From positions 1,485,202 through 1,549,201 of the forward strand of contig CAUJNA010003505.1 of assembly GCA_963377175.1 (NCBI GenBank): 64,000 nucleotides of DNA, read 5' to 3'. Positions 31,499 through 42,879 of this stretch are shown piece after piece. The translations under genes were made by a program, and so were the position numbers. The notes under the pieces were generated by a model. The model ran no database searches. It saw only the letters and a list, made by a program, of their open reading frames with translations, and had not been told where the DNA came from. This stretch comes from Effrenium voratum (Eukaryota; Sar; Dinophyceae; Suessiales; Symbiodiniaceae). Each line of letters opens with the position of its first letter. Position 1 is the stretch's first letter.

Positions 31499-32316
31499 AT
31501 GTGGGCTTGTCCTGACAAGAGGGGCGGACTTGAAAGAGGCCCTATTTTGCGACCGCCTTCTTGGATTCTTGACAGGGAACAGGGCTGCTCTTCTCTTGGG
31601 GTCCCGGAGGCTGCTCATTTGCTTTGAGTGTTTGTGCTGGCTTGGATGCCAATCTATTCGGGCTGTCCTATTGTGGGAAACACCCAGGTGGAGCTCAAGT
31701 GCGATTGAGGTTGACAAGGATGCTGTCGATGGATAGTTTGACAATTCTTGTAACGGTTCGCACTCAGGGAGCCGCAACAAGATGTTGGCTCTCTTTGCTA
31801 ATCCACCCGTGATCAGCCTTCCAGCGGGGCCCTCACTTTAGATTTTACAGCCATATAGAATGATGTTTGCTTGATGCAGACAGATACTCTTTGGGTGTTT
31901 CCAAAGGAAAACCCGAAGGAACCTAAACAGCCACCTGCTCTCGGTTAGCACATGCTTTGGCGCGAGACAGGCAACCTTCCGCCGAGACAAAGGAAGGACT
32001 GGGATGCTGAGAGCGTGAACGATGGAAACACCCCTCACAGTTTCGCAGCTTCCTGGCAGGAGCAGATGAAGCAACAGAGTGGTGTGAAGCAGAGCAAGGT
32101 GCTTTGCTGACTGGTGAGACCTGGCCTGTGGATTGCCAAGCCCTGCCAGGACTCGGAAGACGCTGATTCTCATAAGGTCCAAAGATTCATGGCAGATGCC
32201 AGCCTCATTGCACGCGGCATTTGCCAGATGGCAGGTGTCCAATCCCATGTCCAGAAGTGCACGAGGTTCGATCATCCCAGAGAGAGAGAAAGATTGGAAG
32301 TCATCCCCTGCTCCAG

Positions 32317-32380
32317 GTGAAAGATCCCATGGAAGCTGCTAACCTCAAGCCCAGCGGCCAGGCGGCATTCGAGTTTGAAG
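32317..32380 (+). CDS. Candidate exon, unknown protein
   Basis: CTGCTCCAG|GTGAAA to GAAG|GTTCGG. Frame VKDPMEAANLKPSGQAAFEF, then E. Good sites and composition. Confidence 0.5.
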
Positions 32381-32763
32381 GTTCGGCGCTGTCAAAAATG
32401 GGGTGCGGTATTTTGTTATGTTGCTTTCCGGCAATCCCACAATGGCTGACAAGGCAAAAGGGACATGGACACCAACCACACGCCAGCATGAATATCAGCC
32501 CCGTCCCCTGTGGGTTGGCAATAGATACCGAGCGACATTCTAAAGAGATGACTTCAGCAGTGCTTGCTTTAGAATCCTTAGACAAGGTGGTAAGCGAGCT
32601 TTGCATTGCCCCATGCCTTGCAAAGCATGTGCGTTTGAGTTTTCCATGGTTTCATCCACGCGAGCGCACCCACAAAGGATGGAGCCGAAATGAATACACA
32701 TGTACTGTAGTGAAGAAGTGTGTCCTGTCATGTTTGACCACAGCTTTGCAGTGAAATTAAAGT

Positions 32764-33156
32764 ATGTGGATATCAGCACACGCCAAGAAGTTGTATATTC
32801 AACCCCAACAGGCCATAAGTTTGATCACTGGCTACCTTCAAAGTATCTACCCTGTTGCCAAGGCAGAATCAGCTCGGCGCCCAGGGCAGAATCGCAGAAT
32901 CCGAAGGCCGGAAGTGGACGAGCAACAGAGGCGCCGGCGGTACGGTGATCGTTTCAGAGAATTGGAGTGCAACGAGCACCCATGGAGACAGGGACTGTCA
33001 CGACATGTCACGACGGCTCATGGCAAATGTTTTGTGAAAGATCGGGGAATGGAGAAATGGCCGGAAGTGCCTTCCCCTACAGCCATGGGCGCACGGCCAA
33101 AAAGAAGTGCGGACTTGCATTCAAATGTTTTGAACCTTGCTGTGCAGATTGCTTGA
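32764..33156 (+). CDS. Candidate open frame, Arg/Glu-rich core
   Basis: 130 codons open. The most coding-like part, after the AG near 32863, reads AESARRPGQNRRIRRPEVDE, then QQRRRRYGDRFRELECNEHP, then HGKCFVKDRGMEKWPEV. A second frame (GRIAESEGRKWTSNRGAGGT) is also open. Boundaries uncertain. A basic, possibly nucleic-acid-binding segment is only a guess. Confidence 0.4.
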   Translation: MWISAHAKKLYIQPQQAISLITGYLQSIYPVAKAESARRPGQNRRIRRPEVDEQQRRRRYGDRFRELECNEHPWRQGLSRHVTTAHGKCFVKDRGMEKWPEVPSPTAMGARPKRSADLHSNVLNLAVQIA

Positions 33157-33666
33157 GCTACGACCTTTGGTTTGAGAGTTGAGCCATAGAATACAGCAAG
33201 ACCCCATGATGGCCAGAAAGGCAATGTAAGTCACGCAAGTCAAAGCTTCGCATCAACAAATAGCACAGTCACGAATTTCAATTGTTTGGACAGTCTTTGG
33301 ACCCGGTGTGTCGCAGTTTCAATATGTTCACCCTGTGAAGTGCCTGTGAGCTTCTATTTTGAACCTTTGAGCGATGGCTGAAGCAGGTTGGATCCAAAGC
33401 GACATGTCCCCTCGCCATGACTCTCTGACAGGTCAAGACGCAGGAGGACTCGGCAAATTCTGCAAGGGGAACAAGTCACCCAATTGGCTGAGTTCAGACG
33501 GGCGTATGCCTGAGTATTTTGCCACGGTTTGACGCTGTGAGGCGACAACCCGTCTCCTGGAACAGGCCAGTCGGCGGGACAGATGCCTGTTTAAGTACTA
33601 GTGCGGTGTTGTGTTTCATGTTGGCTTCAGGTTCATATTTTGCGTGTTTATTGTTTACATTCCAAT

Positions 33667-33775
33667 GTGGAACCAACTGTGCCGGAGGCGAGCAACAGGC
33701 ACCTGAGCAAAGCGAGCATGGCGAGCGAAGCCGCGGCGAGCGGGGAGACCGCAGACCCAAGGCGAAGACATCCAG
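33667..33775 (+). CDS. Candidate exon, Ser/Ala/Glu-rich
   Basis: Frame VEPTVPEASNRHLSKASMAS, then EAAASGETADPRRRHP. GC-biased. Followed by the exon at 33894. Confidence 0.4.
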
Positions 33776-33893
33776 GGTTGGCGTTTTGAGCAGGTGCCTT
33801 GTGTGTTTGACGACTCCTGTTTTTAGGAGACACTCCTCTAAACGGCGGGTTGCCCCCCCGCCCCCACTTGAAGCATCTTCAAACCAGTGACAG

Positions 33894-33988
33894 GGTGGTG
33901 GCCGGAATCGAGGAGGCCAAGGTCCTATCGGCTCCACCTCCGGAGACCGCAACTGGAATCGAGCTCAAGGAGGAGCTCATCTCGGGGT
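33894..33988 (+). CDS. Candidate exon, unknown protein
   Basis: CCAGTGACAG acceptor. Frame VVAGIEEAKVLSAPPPETAT, then GIELKEELIS. Strong codon bias. Confidence 0.5.
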
Positions 33989-34249
33989 GGTCTTTGGAAA
34001 TGCCACATGGTTGGTTTGCGCTTGGTTTCCATTGTAACACCAACCAACCACTTGATTTTGAAAATTAATGGTTTCCTGAATGTGTAGGATTCTCTTGGAG
34101 GTATGCCGATCTTTCCCGCAGAAGGTGGCAAAAGCACAACCCTTACCAATTCTAGTTTGCCAAAGCAGCTGCCGTGTCGATGTACTTGTGCTTGGTGTAG
34201 AGGTGATCTCAGGCTGCCTTGTGACCCCAACTGTATTTGTCATGACTAT

Positions 34250-34362
34250 ATTATAGGGTGGCTGCGCATGTATTTCCCTGCCTGCTTGCCTGTCCGCTTG
34301 CTGGCTGGCTTGCTTGCTGGCTGGCTTGCTTGCTGGCTGGCTGGCTGGCTGGCTTGCTTGTT

Positions 34363-34452
<90 letters not shown>

Positions 34453-34470
34453 TGGTTGATTGTTTGTTTG
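34250..34470. repeat. (GCTT)n / (GGCT)n microsatellite
   Basis: Tetranucleotide run: CTGG/CTTG mixture at 34290-34350, then nearly perfect GCTT to 34450, then (TTTG)n. Frames on both strands are open (Ala-Cys-Leu-Leu; Lys-Gln-Ala-Ser), so the ORFs here are artefacts. Confidence 0.95.
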
Positions 34471-34716
34471 TTTGTTTGTTATTGTCCGAGAAAGCTTGTA
34501 CAAGTAAAGGGGCAAAGAGGCAAAACAAATTATTGTTGGAGACTCGTTGGGTGCAGATCCTGAAGCTTGAGTTGTTAGTTGAATTGAGGTTTCCTCATAA
34601 GACAAATGAGCCAAACGAGTCTCCCCTCGTGAAAGGAGGAAGATCTTACCGCACCAGCCACGGCCTCCGATTGCTGTTGTTCGTAATTTGAAGTTCCATT
34701 GCTGCGTTTCAGGCAG

Positions 34717-34770
34717 ATGGCCTTTAATCCTTGGGCAGCCTCCACAGGCGGTGCCTACAAGGGGGCGCAT
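34717..34770 (+). CDS. Candidate exon, Gly/Ala-rich
   Basis: After TTCAGGCAG: MAFNPWAASTGGAYKGAHGG. Followed by the exon at 34860. Confidence 0.4.
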
Positions 34771-34859
34771 GGTGGCTCCAAGCAATCCAGAAGGATCTCT
34801 TCATTTTGCGACACTCGCGGGAAGGCCATGATCTGGCTGGCTGTTTTCTGCTTTTGCAG

Positions 34860-35033
34860 GTCCGGCTCGACAAATCTCTGCCAGGCTCGCTCATTGATGC
34901 CGATGTGCAGCCGAATAATGCAACTCACACAGCTGTACTGTACATGCCGTATATGCCAAAGAGGGACTTCTGCCCGAAAACAAGCGGACATGCTTGTGCA
35001 TGTGCAAGCACGCTCGAAGCCAAGATCTGGCAG
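34860..35033 (+). CDS. Candidate exon, unknown protein
   Basis: TTTTGCAG|GTCCGG to CTGGCAG|GTGCAG, 174 nt, phase 0 at both ends. Frame VRLDKSLPGSLIDADVQPNN, then ATHTAVLYMPYMPKRDFCPK, then CASTLEAKIWQ. No domain recognised. Confidence 0.5.
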
Positions 35034-35245
35034 GTGCAGCAGAACAATGCGTCCTTTGCCGCGAGGACGTAATACTGCACCCCTCCAACCATCAACTGAC
35101 AGTGGAGATGCAAGAGTCAGAGAACCATGGACACGTGCCTGGGATAGGAGCAGCCATCTTATGTCAGCATCGGTAGATGCAGGCTGGGTAGTTTTGGCAC
35201 TACTTCACTTCGCTCTTCACCACTGCGATTCCTAGGCACGCAGAG

Positions 35246-35420
35246 GTCTGCTGGGTTTGCACCCTTCGCCTGAGATTCCTCAACCAGGATGCCCTGATAG
35301 GAAGATGTTGGAAGCTTTGCTTGTACTTGAACGCTCGCAAGGACACGCGCTGCCCCCTCTGCAACGAGGAGCTGGGAGAGGTCTGCGGATCCTCAGATCT
35401 CCGGCTCTACTTTGTCATTC
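35246..35420 (+). CDS. Candidate RING-like zinc-binding exon
   Basis: Frame from GTC at 35246: VCWVCTLRLRFLNQDALIGR, then CWKLCLYLNARKDTRCPLCN and EELGEVC. CxxC, a second Cys pair, and CPLC followed by an acidic-Leu tail resemble the end of a RING finger (LxxxxxTRCPLC), but the central His/Cys pair is not canonical. The frame stays open to 35794, where coding bias fades. Zinc binding is inferred. Confidence 0.45.
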
Positions 35421-35929
35421 TCATGTTAGGTCCTGCTGACGACCGACAGAAATGCATCAATGGAGCCAATTGCACCTTGGCTTTAGAGTGTCAATCTAAT
35501 GTTTTGCGACTTTCAGTTGTGGGAATCGAGGATTTACTTGGACTGAACCACGAGCATCCTTGGATTTACTTTGCAGATGAGACCATTCGTCCGGCCCTTG
35601 GGGCCGACGCGTGCTTGAGTACTGTAGCTGTTGCCGCATGCTTGCCACATGAACAACGAGTTGTTTTCAGGGTCAACCACTGTGGCAAAGGGAATAAAGC
35701 TGGATTCACTCACCAAGTTGCCATTTGCAACTGGTGGCTTATTGGCCAAGTTTCTATGTTAGGCAGGAGCACGATGAATATTCATGGTTCCTAACATAGG
35801 CAACCTTTTTGACCCTTTGGATACTGTTTAAGGGGAGATCATCCTATTTTTGGACACGCCAAGACCCCAAACCACGAGATTAGCTCATTTTTGGAAACAT
35901 CCGTCTCTCACATCCTAGGCAGAGCGGTG

Positions 35930-35991
35930 TTGCAGCTGCTGGGCTATCGCTGTGAAATCGAGGGCTGCAGCCTAAGCTAGAATGCGTGCCT
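35930..35991 (+). CDS. Candidate short exon
   Basis: After CCTAGGCAG: AVLQLLGYRCEIEGCSLS then TAG. Small but well composed. It could be the C-terminus of the gene with the exons just upstream. Confidence 0.35.
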
Positions 35992-36980
35992 CAACATGAA
36001 GCTCCAGCCCCTTGTAAATAGCTTTGAGAAGCAGCTCACTGGGAACCAAAAGGCAATCTAGACTCCAAACGATTGCCTTTCCTCTTTTTGTTCCATTGCA
36101 ATCCACTTTACTTTGACGCCTCATATCAGGCGCAAACGTGTTTGCACACGTGTTTGAGTGAAGTCCTTCTGAGGATGTGAGAAAAAGGACGTTGCATTCC
36201 GTTCTCTAAAAACTCTGGAGGACCGAGCAACGTGCAGTCAGGCAACTTCAGGCAGAGAGATTGTTGGTCAAACGTAGCGCGCGTGCACATGGAGGACCAC
36301 CTGTGGCACACGCACTGGCGACAACTTTGCAAGGTTTGTCTTCATGACAGGCTGTGGGAGTGATCTAGCCCAGTTTCCAACTTGCACTGGAGTAGTCATT
36401 TGTCACGAGATGTAACGAGTTTGGAATTAGTAGTTGCCATTCTACCATTCCTGTTGCTCTTTTCGGTTCACGAACAGCATTTCGATGCGTTCTGGAGGCC
36501 TGCGTTCATCTGCGAACAGCGCGCCTGTGGCTGAGTCCAGCATTCGGTACCTAGCCACGACTTGATTGATATCAATTCTCGGCTTAGGTCTACGATTCAA
36601 GCGACATGGATCGACACAATCGTGAAGGTGATACCTCATGGCTGAATCTCAGCAGCAAGTTGTTGGAGGGTTCCAGTTTTTGCCAAAGCTAGACTCAAAC
36701 TGATGGTTTTCTTGTCGTGAAAAATCAAGCATCAAATCAACCCCAGGCTTAAACCTAGGGCAGTTGAAGAAGAACCCTGTGGTATGATGAAGGCACTCCA
36801 GTCATTGTCGTGAGCCCAGGTCGAAGGAGCAAGATGCTATGCCGACAGCTGCTCGCTCAAATCAAATTGGCTTGCACAGATCAATTGCACATGGACATGT
36901 AAACTGGGGCACCCACTCGGAAGGATGGAGCGCAAAAGAGAGACCGAAAGGACACCTCACATCTTGATCCCACGGCAAAG

Positions 36981-37278
36981 GTACCACCTCATCCACGCTG
37001 CGAGTTTTGCAAGCAGAGGCATCCACCAGATGCAGCATGGCTCCATGTGATTGCCCGGGATGGCTTTGTCAGGTTCTTCAACGATGACAATTTGCTCATG
37101 CATATGAACTTAAGGCAGGACCTCAACCGAAGCACTTGACGGAGAGCGGAGCGCGCAAGGCACGTGCAATGCCAAATATGCGACACCTTGGGTTACAAGA
37201 ACGAGTTCTTCTTGAACCCAAAGTGCCAGATGCCTACTGACTGGACAAACTACATGTCTCGCCCCATCATCCAGAGCC
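36981..37278 (+). CDS. Candidate zinc-finger-like exon(s) with one in-frame TGA
   Basis: After GGCAAAG: VPPHPRCEFCKQRHPPDAAW, then LHVIARDGFVRFFNDDNLLM and HMNLRQ. Then RARHVQCQICDTLGYKNEFF and LNPKCQMPTDW in the same frame. CEFC, CQIC and a third Cys suggest zinc binding. A TGA lies between the halves. A 33-nt GA-AG segment (37119-37151) would remove it. Otherwise it is a nonsense change. Confidence 0.5.
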
Positions 37279-37525
37279 ACTAGAGTCACTAGAGTTGCTT
37301 TGTTAAGCATTATCTAAAAAACATCATAAGAGTTTGCAGGGAGATATGGGAAGCAGCCATGCCGCCTTGCTGCGTAGTGTTTGCGTTTGAGGCTTGTCCC
37401 GCCACTGGGAGGAGAAACACCACGTGTGTGCTCACAAGGACTGCTTCGATTTGATTCCTTTCTGTTTGGATTGATTGTAGTTTGGGTTTTGCGGCCTCGG
37501 GCAATCACATCAAATTGGAGCGCCA

Positions 37526-37870
37526 GTGGTGAAGCGTGATGTGATTTTGGCAGAAGAGATCTTCATTCTGCAGTTGCTACGTAGCGGACAATCAGCCAGG
37601 ACTGCGCAACAGACGGGTATCGCCAGACAGCCTTTGCTGAAGAGAAGGCAAGTGTATGGAAATTCTTGCAGCATCGAGCCAAGTCCATGCACGCATGAGC
37701 AGGCACTTATGGATCACTACGAGAGAGTTCACAAGCAGAAGTTTGCAGATGAAAAGGTCCGGAGCTCAGAAGGCCTCGGGGCAGCAAAACAGCACGAGCC
37801 ACCTGTCTGCTTCCATTGCACTCAGGCCAGAGGGCGAGTGATGATGGGCTCCAATCAGGAGGCAGATTGA
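37526..37870 (+). CDS. Candidate C2H2-like zinc-finger open frame
   Basis: 114 codons. Early part VILAEEIFILQLLRSGQSAR. Then PCTHEQALMDHYERVHKQKF, which has the LxxHxxxxH spacing of a C2H2 finger, then KVRSSEGLGAAKQ and PPVCFHC. Lies 250 bp after the CxxC exons above, so probably the same gene. The first half may be intron. Confidence 0.45.
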   Translation: MVKRDVILAEEIFILQLLRSGQSARTAQQTGIARQPLLKRRQVYGNSCSIEPSPCTHEQALMDHYERVHKQKFADEKVRSSEGLGAAKQHEPPVCFHCTQARGRVMMGSNQEAD

Positions 37871-38769
37871 ACCATTCGACGCTCTAATACCCTTTGTGGG
37901 AGTTGTCCATTGGACCTCGCTATGGGTATCCATTTGTTTTCGAACCCTGCGGGGCTTTGCCAGTGGACCAGGAAAGCCGGCGCAACGCTTCTCGGTCGCT
38001 CGTGCAGGACACGAGCGCAATCCGAAGGCGCAGAGGTGTGGCACTCAGAGCAAGGCCGCGACTGGCCCAGTTGAGAAAGCTTCATGCAACCGTAAACAAT
38101 CTACAGAGCAAGGAGGAGAGGCGTGACAATGAATCATGTTCTTGTGATGTTTGTAGGTTGAGAGCAAACGTGCTTGCGCACTTAGCAAAGAAGCGGCCTG
38201 GATGTTGATTTGTTCACACACCAAACCGCTCTCTCGTTCGAATCTTTCTTGGTCTCCTGACAGAGGAGGTGGACATCATCAGTCTCGTCGCACAGATAGC
38301 GTAGAACAGGAAATGGTGTGTTATGCACGGCCGACTATGTTGCCAGGACTCTTACATTCAAAGTGTCGTGGGAAGGTCTTCCACAGGGTGCCATTGGCAC
38401 ATATTGGCACATATTGGCACATATTGGCACAAGGCCCGCATGGAAGCTCCGTTGAAACCAAGGCCGCGGAGCGGAGGACCTTGATCCCATCCAGTTCCGA
38501 TGGCCGTGGCAACCTGAGATATCTGTTCGAATTCGCCGGTTGTTTCCTTTCCATTCCTTGCGTTTGTCATTGCCCGGTTTAGGACCACCGCCATTCCAGA
38601 GGACTACAACACAGATGCCACCGAGGCCTGTCTGTTGGAGAGATGAAACGAGCAACGGGAAACCAACAATTGACAGTGGGCCTTGTTTGGTCGTTCCCTG
38701 TCAGTTTCGGGGATGGTGTATTGCTGTAGGGCAGTGGGTAGTCCGCAATTCATTTATTGGGGCATTTAA

Positions 38770-39066
38770 ATGGCAACACGAGTTCATGCAAGGAAGGTCC
38801 CTGGCATCAAAAGAGCCGGCAATCTTGAACAGTTGGCTGTGCTCTTCCGTCATGCCGTGCAGGAGGACTACAGATACAATCGCTTTCCAAACCGGCTGAT
38901 CATCCCGCTTACGCGGGGCAGTGAGGGCAAAGGCGCAAGTGGCACGGATGCAGGGCACAAAGTTGAGCTCTCAGGCTGGCGGCCAAAAGAGAATGGAGAG
39001 GCGCAGAGAGCTGACCCAAGGGGTTGCCGGGGAAGCAACTCAGCGCTTTGCCTTCCAGGAAGGTGA
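38770..39066 (+). CDS. Candidate exon, basic, unknown protein
   Basis: Frame KVPGIKRAGNLEQLAVLFRH, then AVQEDYRYNRFPNRLIIPLT, then RGSEGKGASGTDAGHKVELS. Strong composition. Near 38960 two other frames also become coding-like (RRELTQGVAGEATQRFAFQE; QKQKACFRWWRGLERGMVPE), so exon boundaries or frame shifts lie there. Confidence 0.5.
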   Translation: MATRVHARKVPGIKRAGNLEQLAVLFRHAVQEDYRYNRFPNRLIIPLTRGSEGKGASGTDAGHKVELSGWRPKENGEAQRADPRGCRGSNSALCLPGR

Positions 39067-39269
39067 GCCAGATGCGCCAGAAGCAGAAGGCTTGTTTTCG
39101 CTGGTGGAGGGGGCTGGAGCGTGGCATGGTTCCTGAGGCGAAGAGCAAGAAGAAGCAGACAAAGAGGCAAGGCTGTGTTCGCTGGCATTGCAAAAAACCA
39201 GCAGAATTTGTTCCGTTGTTGTTACTATCATCTCTGGAAACAACACAAAGAAGGGTTTGCTATACCTGA

Positions 39270-39535
39270 TGCAAAGAAACAAAGTTGTGCCTGAGCCTGA
39301 GTCATCTGAGTCCATGCGGAAGCGCCGTGAGGAGTTTGATTTGCACCCTGAGCTGGAGAAGCTGGGCATTGACCGTGGGGGCCAGAGACGAGTCGGATCG
39401 CGACTCGAAAGCTTCCGGCTGAGGCGCTATTTCCACAGACGGGCCTCGTGCTGGAGCCTGGGCCCTCAGATCCAGCTTGCCCCAAATGACAAGATGTGTA
39501 GCATCCGAAAGGCACCCATTTGTTGCAACCCGTGA
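39270..39535 (+). CDS. Candidate exon, acidic/basic helical
   Basis: Frame MQRNKVVPEPESSESMRKRR, then EEFDLHPELEKLGIDRGGQR and LESFRLRRYFHRRASCW. The coding-like part ends before about 39480. Lies just upstream of the fold-back element. Confidence 0.45.
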
Positions 39536-39548
39536 GAGCACTCAATCC

Positions 39549-41327
39549 GCGCTAGCGTTATGACCCTCAGAGATAGGCAATCACTGAAAATCAGCAAAAA
39601 TATAAAAATACAGACGCGGAAACAAACAAAAAACAACACAAAAAAACAAAAAAAGAACAACTAAAAAACAAAAAACTGCAGCCAGAAACCCTTCAGGGGC
39701 AGACCAGGTATCCAAAATGTGCAAAAACACGGGGAAAAAAACAAAAATAACAAACAAAAAACAAATAAAAAACAAAATGCAGCCCGGGGCACTTCAGGGG
39801 CAGACCAAGCATGCAAAATGTGTAAAAACACGAGGAAAGAAACAAAAAAAGAGCAAAAAAAGAATAAACAAAGAACAAAAAGAGAACAAAAAAAGAACAA
39901 ATAAACAACAAAATGCAGCCCGGGACACTTCAGGGGCAGACCAGGCATCCAAAATATGCAAAAACACGAGGAAAAAAAAAAAGAACAAAAAAAGAACAAA
40001 ATGCAGCCCGGGACACTTCAGGGGCAGACCAGGCATCCAACATGTGCAAAAACACGAGGAAAAAAACAAAAAAAGAACAAACAAAAAAAAACAAAGAACA
40101 AAAAAAGAACAAATAAACAACAAAATGCAGCCCGGGACACTTCAGGGGCAGACCAGGCATCCAAAATGTGTAAAAACACGAGGAAAAAACAAAAAAAGAA
40201 CAAAAAAAGAACAAAATGCAGCCAGGGACACTTCAGGGGCAGACCAGGCATCCAAAATGTGCAAAAACACGAGGAAAAAAACAAAAAAAGAACAAAAAAA
40301 GAACAAATAAAACACAAAATGCAGCCCGGGACACTTCAGGGGCAGACCAAGCATGCAAAATGTGTAAAAACACGAGGAGAAAAAAAAAGGGAAAAAAAAG
40401 AACAAAAAAAGAACAAATAAGCAACAAAAAAAGAACAAATAAACAACAAAATGCAGCCCGGGACACTTCAGGGGCAGACCAGGCATCCAAAATGTGCAAA
40501 AACACGAGGAAAAAAACAAAAAAAGAACAACAAAAGAACAAAAAAAACAAATAAACAACAAAATGCAGCCCGGGACACTTCAGGGGCAGACCAGGCATCC
40601 AAAATGTGCAAAAACACGAGGGAACAAAATGTGACACTTCAAAAACATGTGCGAAAAACAAAAAAAGAACAAAAAAAGAAAAAACAAAGAACAAAAAAAG
40701 AACAAATAAACAACAAAATGCAGCCCGGGACACTTCAGGGGCAGACCAGGCATCCAAAATGTGCAAAAACACGAGGAAAAAAACAAAAAAAGAACAAACA
40801 AAGAACAAAAAAGAACAAAATGCAGCCCGGGACACTTCAGGGGCAGACCAGGCATCCAAAATGTGCAAAAACACGAGGAAGAAAACAAAAAAAGAACAAA
40901 AAAAGAACAAACAAAGAACAAAAAAAGAACAAAAAAAGAACAAAATGCAGCCCGGGACACTTCAGGGGCAGACCAGGCATCCAAAATGTGCAAAAACACC
41001 AGGAAAAAAACAAGAAAGGAACAAACAAAAAGCAAAAAAAGAACAAAAAAAGAACAAATAAACAACAAAATGCCGCCCGTGACACTTCAGGGGCAGACCA
41101 GGCATCCCTGTTTCCCTTTTTCTGTGCATGCGTGTTGTTTGTTTTCTGTTTTTTTGTCTGATTGTTTTCTGTTTTTTTGTTTTGTTTTTTCCCCGGGGTG
41201 TTTTTTTTGTTTTGTTTTGTTTTTCAGTGTGTATTTTTGGTTTGTATTGTTTTTGTTTTTTGTTTGTTTTTTGTATCTTTTTTGTACTTCCCAGTTATTG
41301 CCTCAGTGAAAGTCTTAACGCTAGCGC
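39549..41327. mobile_element. Fold-back element with terminal inverted repeats
   Basis: GCGCTAGCGTTA at 39549-39560 and its exact reverse complement at 41316-41327. Similarity continues inward imperfectly (GCAAT.ACTG and ATAC blocks on both arms), then an A-rich left arm mirrors a T-rich right arm. The interior is the 13-unit array. No transposase frame. No target-site duplication that I can see. It looks like a non-autonomous element. Confidence 0.7.
39672..41109. repeat. 13-unit tandem repeat inside the fold-back element
   Basis: Units of about 85-155 bp. Each has a conserved core of about 58 bp that includes ATGCAGCCCGGGACACTTCA and GGGGCAGACCAGGCATCC, then an A-rich tail of AAAAAAGAACA blocks of variable length. 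First and last units are the most diverged. The Lys-rich ORFs (MQPGTLQGQTRHPKC...) come from the repeat and are not treated as a gene. Confidence 0.95.
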
Positions 41328-41354
41328 TGAGAGGCTCCGAGTTGCCTGAGTGCC

Positions 41355-41579
41355 TTGCACTCCGCCTTGCGAGCGCTGGTCCCGGAAGATGAATCTCAAA
41401 CAGAAGGCGCCTGCTTGAGTTTTTCGAAAAGGAATGGAGCCACAAAGGACTTTGAAGAATCCGCAGGCTGGGATGCAAAGCTGCTGCCAGCCGTTGGAAG
41501 ACTGAAAGCAGCGGAGGCAAGAGGTTTCACGCCATCGAAGCTCGTAGATTCACGTTTGCCCGCCCAATGTGAAGGTTGA
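41355..41579 (+). CDS. Candidate exon, unknown protein
   Basis: Frame RALVPEDESQTEGACLSFSK, then DFEESAGWDAKLLPAVGRLK and AAEARGF. Coding bias moderate. A competing frame (RRLLEFFEKEWSHKG) is open at 41395-41450. Confidence 0.35.
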   Translation: MHSALRALVPEDESQTEGACLSFSKRNGATKDFEESAGWDAKLLPAVGRLKAAEARGFTPSKLVDSRLPAQCEG

Positions 41580-41714
41580 GAATCTGGAATGCATGCGAGT
41601 CCACCTCCATGATGAGGCAGGCTGCGCAGGTTGGCGGGCAAGGACACTGTTTCTTGCAGCACACATTTATTCTTCATAACACTGCAGTGCAGGGCTGGCT
41701 CTTTTGCGCTTTGG

Positions 41715-41838
41715 AGAACAATGGGCTTCGAAAAGAACGCTTTGACGGTTGCTGGCAGGCGTTGTTCATCCTGCGCAAAGGAGTTGTTCATGGAGAGTAT
41801 GCGCAAGGGGCAAGCACATTTTCGGGGCTTTCAAGGTG
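41715..41838 (+). CDS. Candidate exon with CxxC
   Basis: Frame MGFEKNALTVAGRRCSSCAK, then ELFMESMRKGQAHFRGFQ. Alternative frame ENNGLRKERFDGCWQALFIL. Not resolved. Confidence 0.35.
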
Positions 41839-41987
41839 AGCCTTCATCTTCTGCAATGGCCCCCACTCACTGAGAATACATAATCCCGACTAGAGGTGCG
41901 CTTGAATTCTTAGACATGCATCCTGCAAGATCTCAGACTCCTTGTTTTGTTTGAAGTGCCCAGTGGGATGTAAATACTTGCCAGGCA

Positions 41988-42092
41988 TCAACGGATCCTG
42001 ATCCAACCGGAACGCCAGGCAGACGAGAACAGCCTCGACTGGGAGCCGTTGGAGCGGCTCCTAGGCCAGCCCTGTGCCGCTAGTGTCGAAAC
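41988..42092 (+). CDS. Candidate exon, unknown protein
   Basis: Acceptor CTTGCCAG. Frame HQRILIQPERQADENSLDWE, then PLERLLGQPCAA. Strong composition. Followed by about 900 bp without clear exons. Confidence 0.5.
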
Positions 42093-42879
42093 TAGGGCAC
42101 CCTGTACGTCAATTCCTGGGGGCACCTCGTCTTGACACATTCCAAAATGGCAGGCTCTCCCTTTTAGCGTCGTTTAGCCCCAAAAGCGCCACATCTTGGC
42201 ACATGCCAAGTATGATACTGGCAAGGACTTGTGTATGAAGTCCAGAGGGAGCAGCCAAACAGGGTGTAACAACTGCTGGTCAAAATTGGGAACATGCTGT
42301 GAAGCTAGAGTCAAATTGAAAATGGAAAAGCTTTAAAGACTTGAGCATCTTGAGCTTAGCCTCCGATGACCAGTTAGCAATTTGAAGCTGGCAAGGAGTG
42401 TAAAGAGTGTGGGTTGCATTCCTTAAATTCTTAGGCTGCAAGGAAGGCATCCATTTGAAGCCAGAGCTGACATGAGGCATCCATTTCAAACCCAAGATGC
42501 CGATCCCCTAAATGGCCAACAAAGGCTCCCTAAATACAAAATATACAAAATCAGACCCATAGGTGGTTTGGTTGAAAAATGGGGGGCGATCCCTGGTTGG
42601 AACCAAGTCTGTTGCTCTGAGTCAGCCAGTGTTCAAGCGGCCGACACCTTGAGCACCGTCACGTGTTTCAAGCGGCCTTGGGCAAGTTTCGCTAGGCCTG
42701 CGGCCATTGCTCTTCCGCTTGCTGCGCGACAAGGGCAAGGTCCAAAGCCTGGAAGTTGGCGTCCATCCCATGTTTGTGGTTTGAAAGGGAAACCAAAACG
42801 AAAACTGCGAAAACACCCCTTTTGGAGGGCCCCCTAACCTTCCCTGACCTTTTCTTGAGTGTCAATCCTGCATCTTCAT

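Noticed and set aside
36126..36332. Minus-strand ORF with several Cys and His
   Set aside because: Short, isolated on the opposite strand, no splice sites or known zinc-binding spacing.
39717..41309. Several Lys/Asn/Gln-rich ORFs (MQPGTLQGQTRHP repeats)
   Set aside because: They follow the 13-unit repeat with variable A-rich linkers in changing frames; reverse frames are equally long and Phe/Leu-rich.
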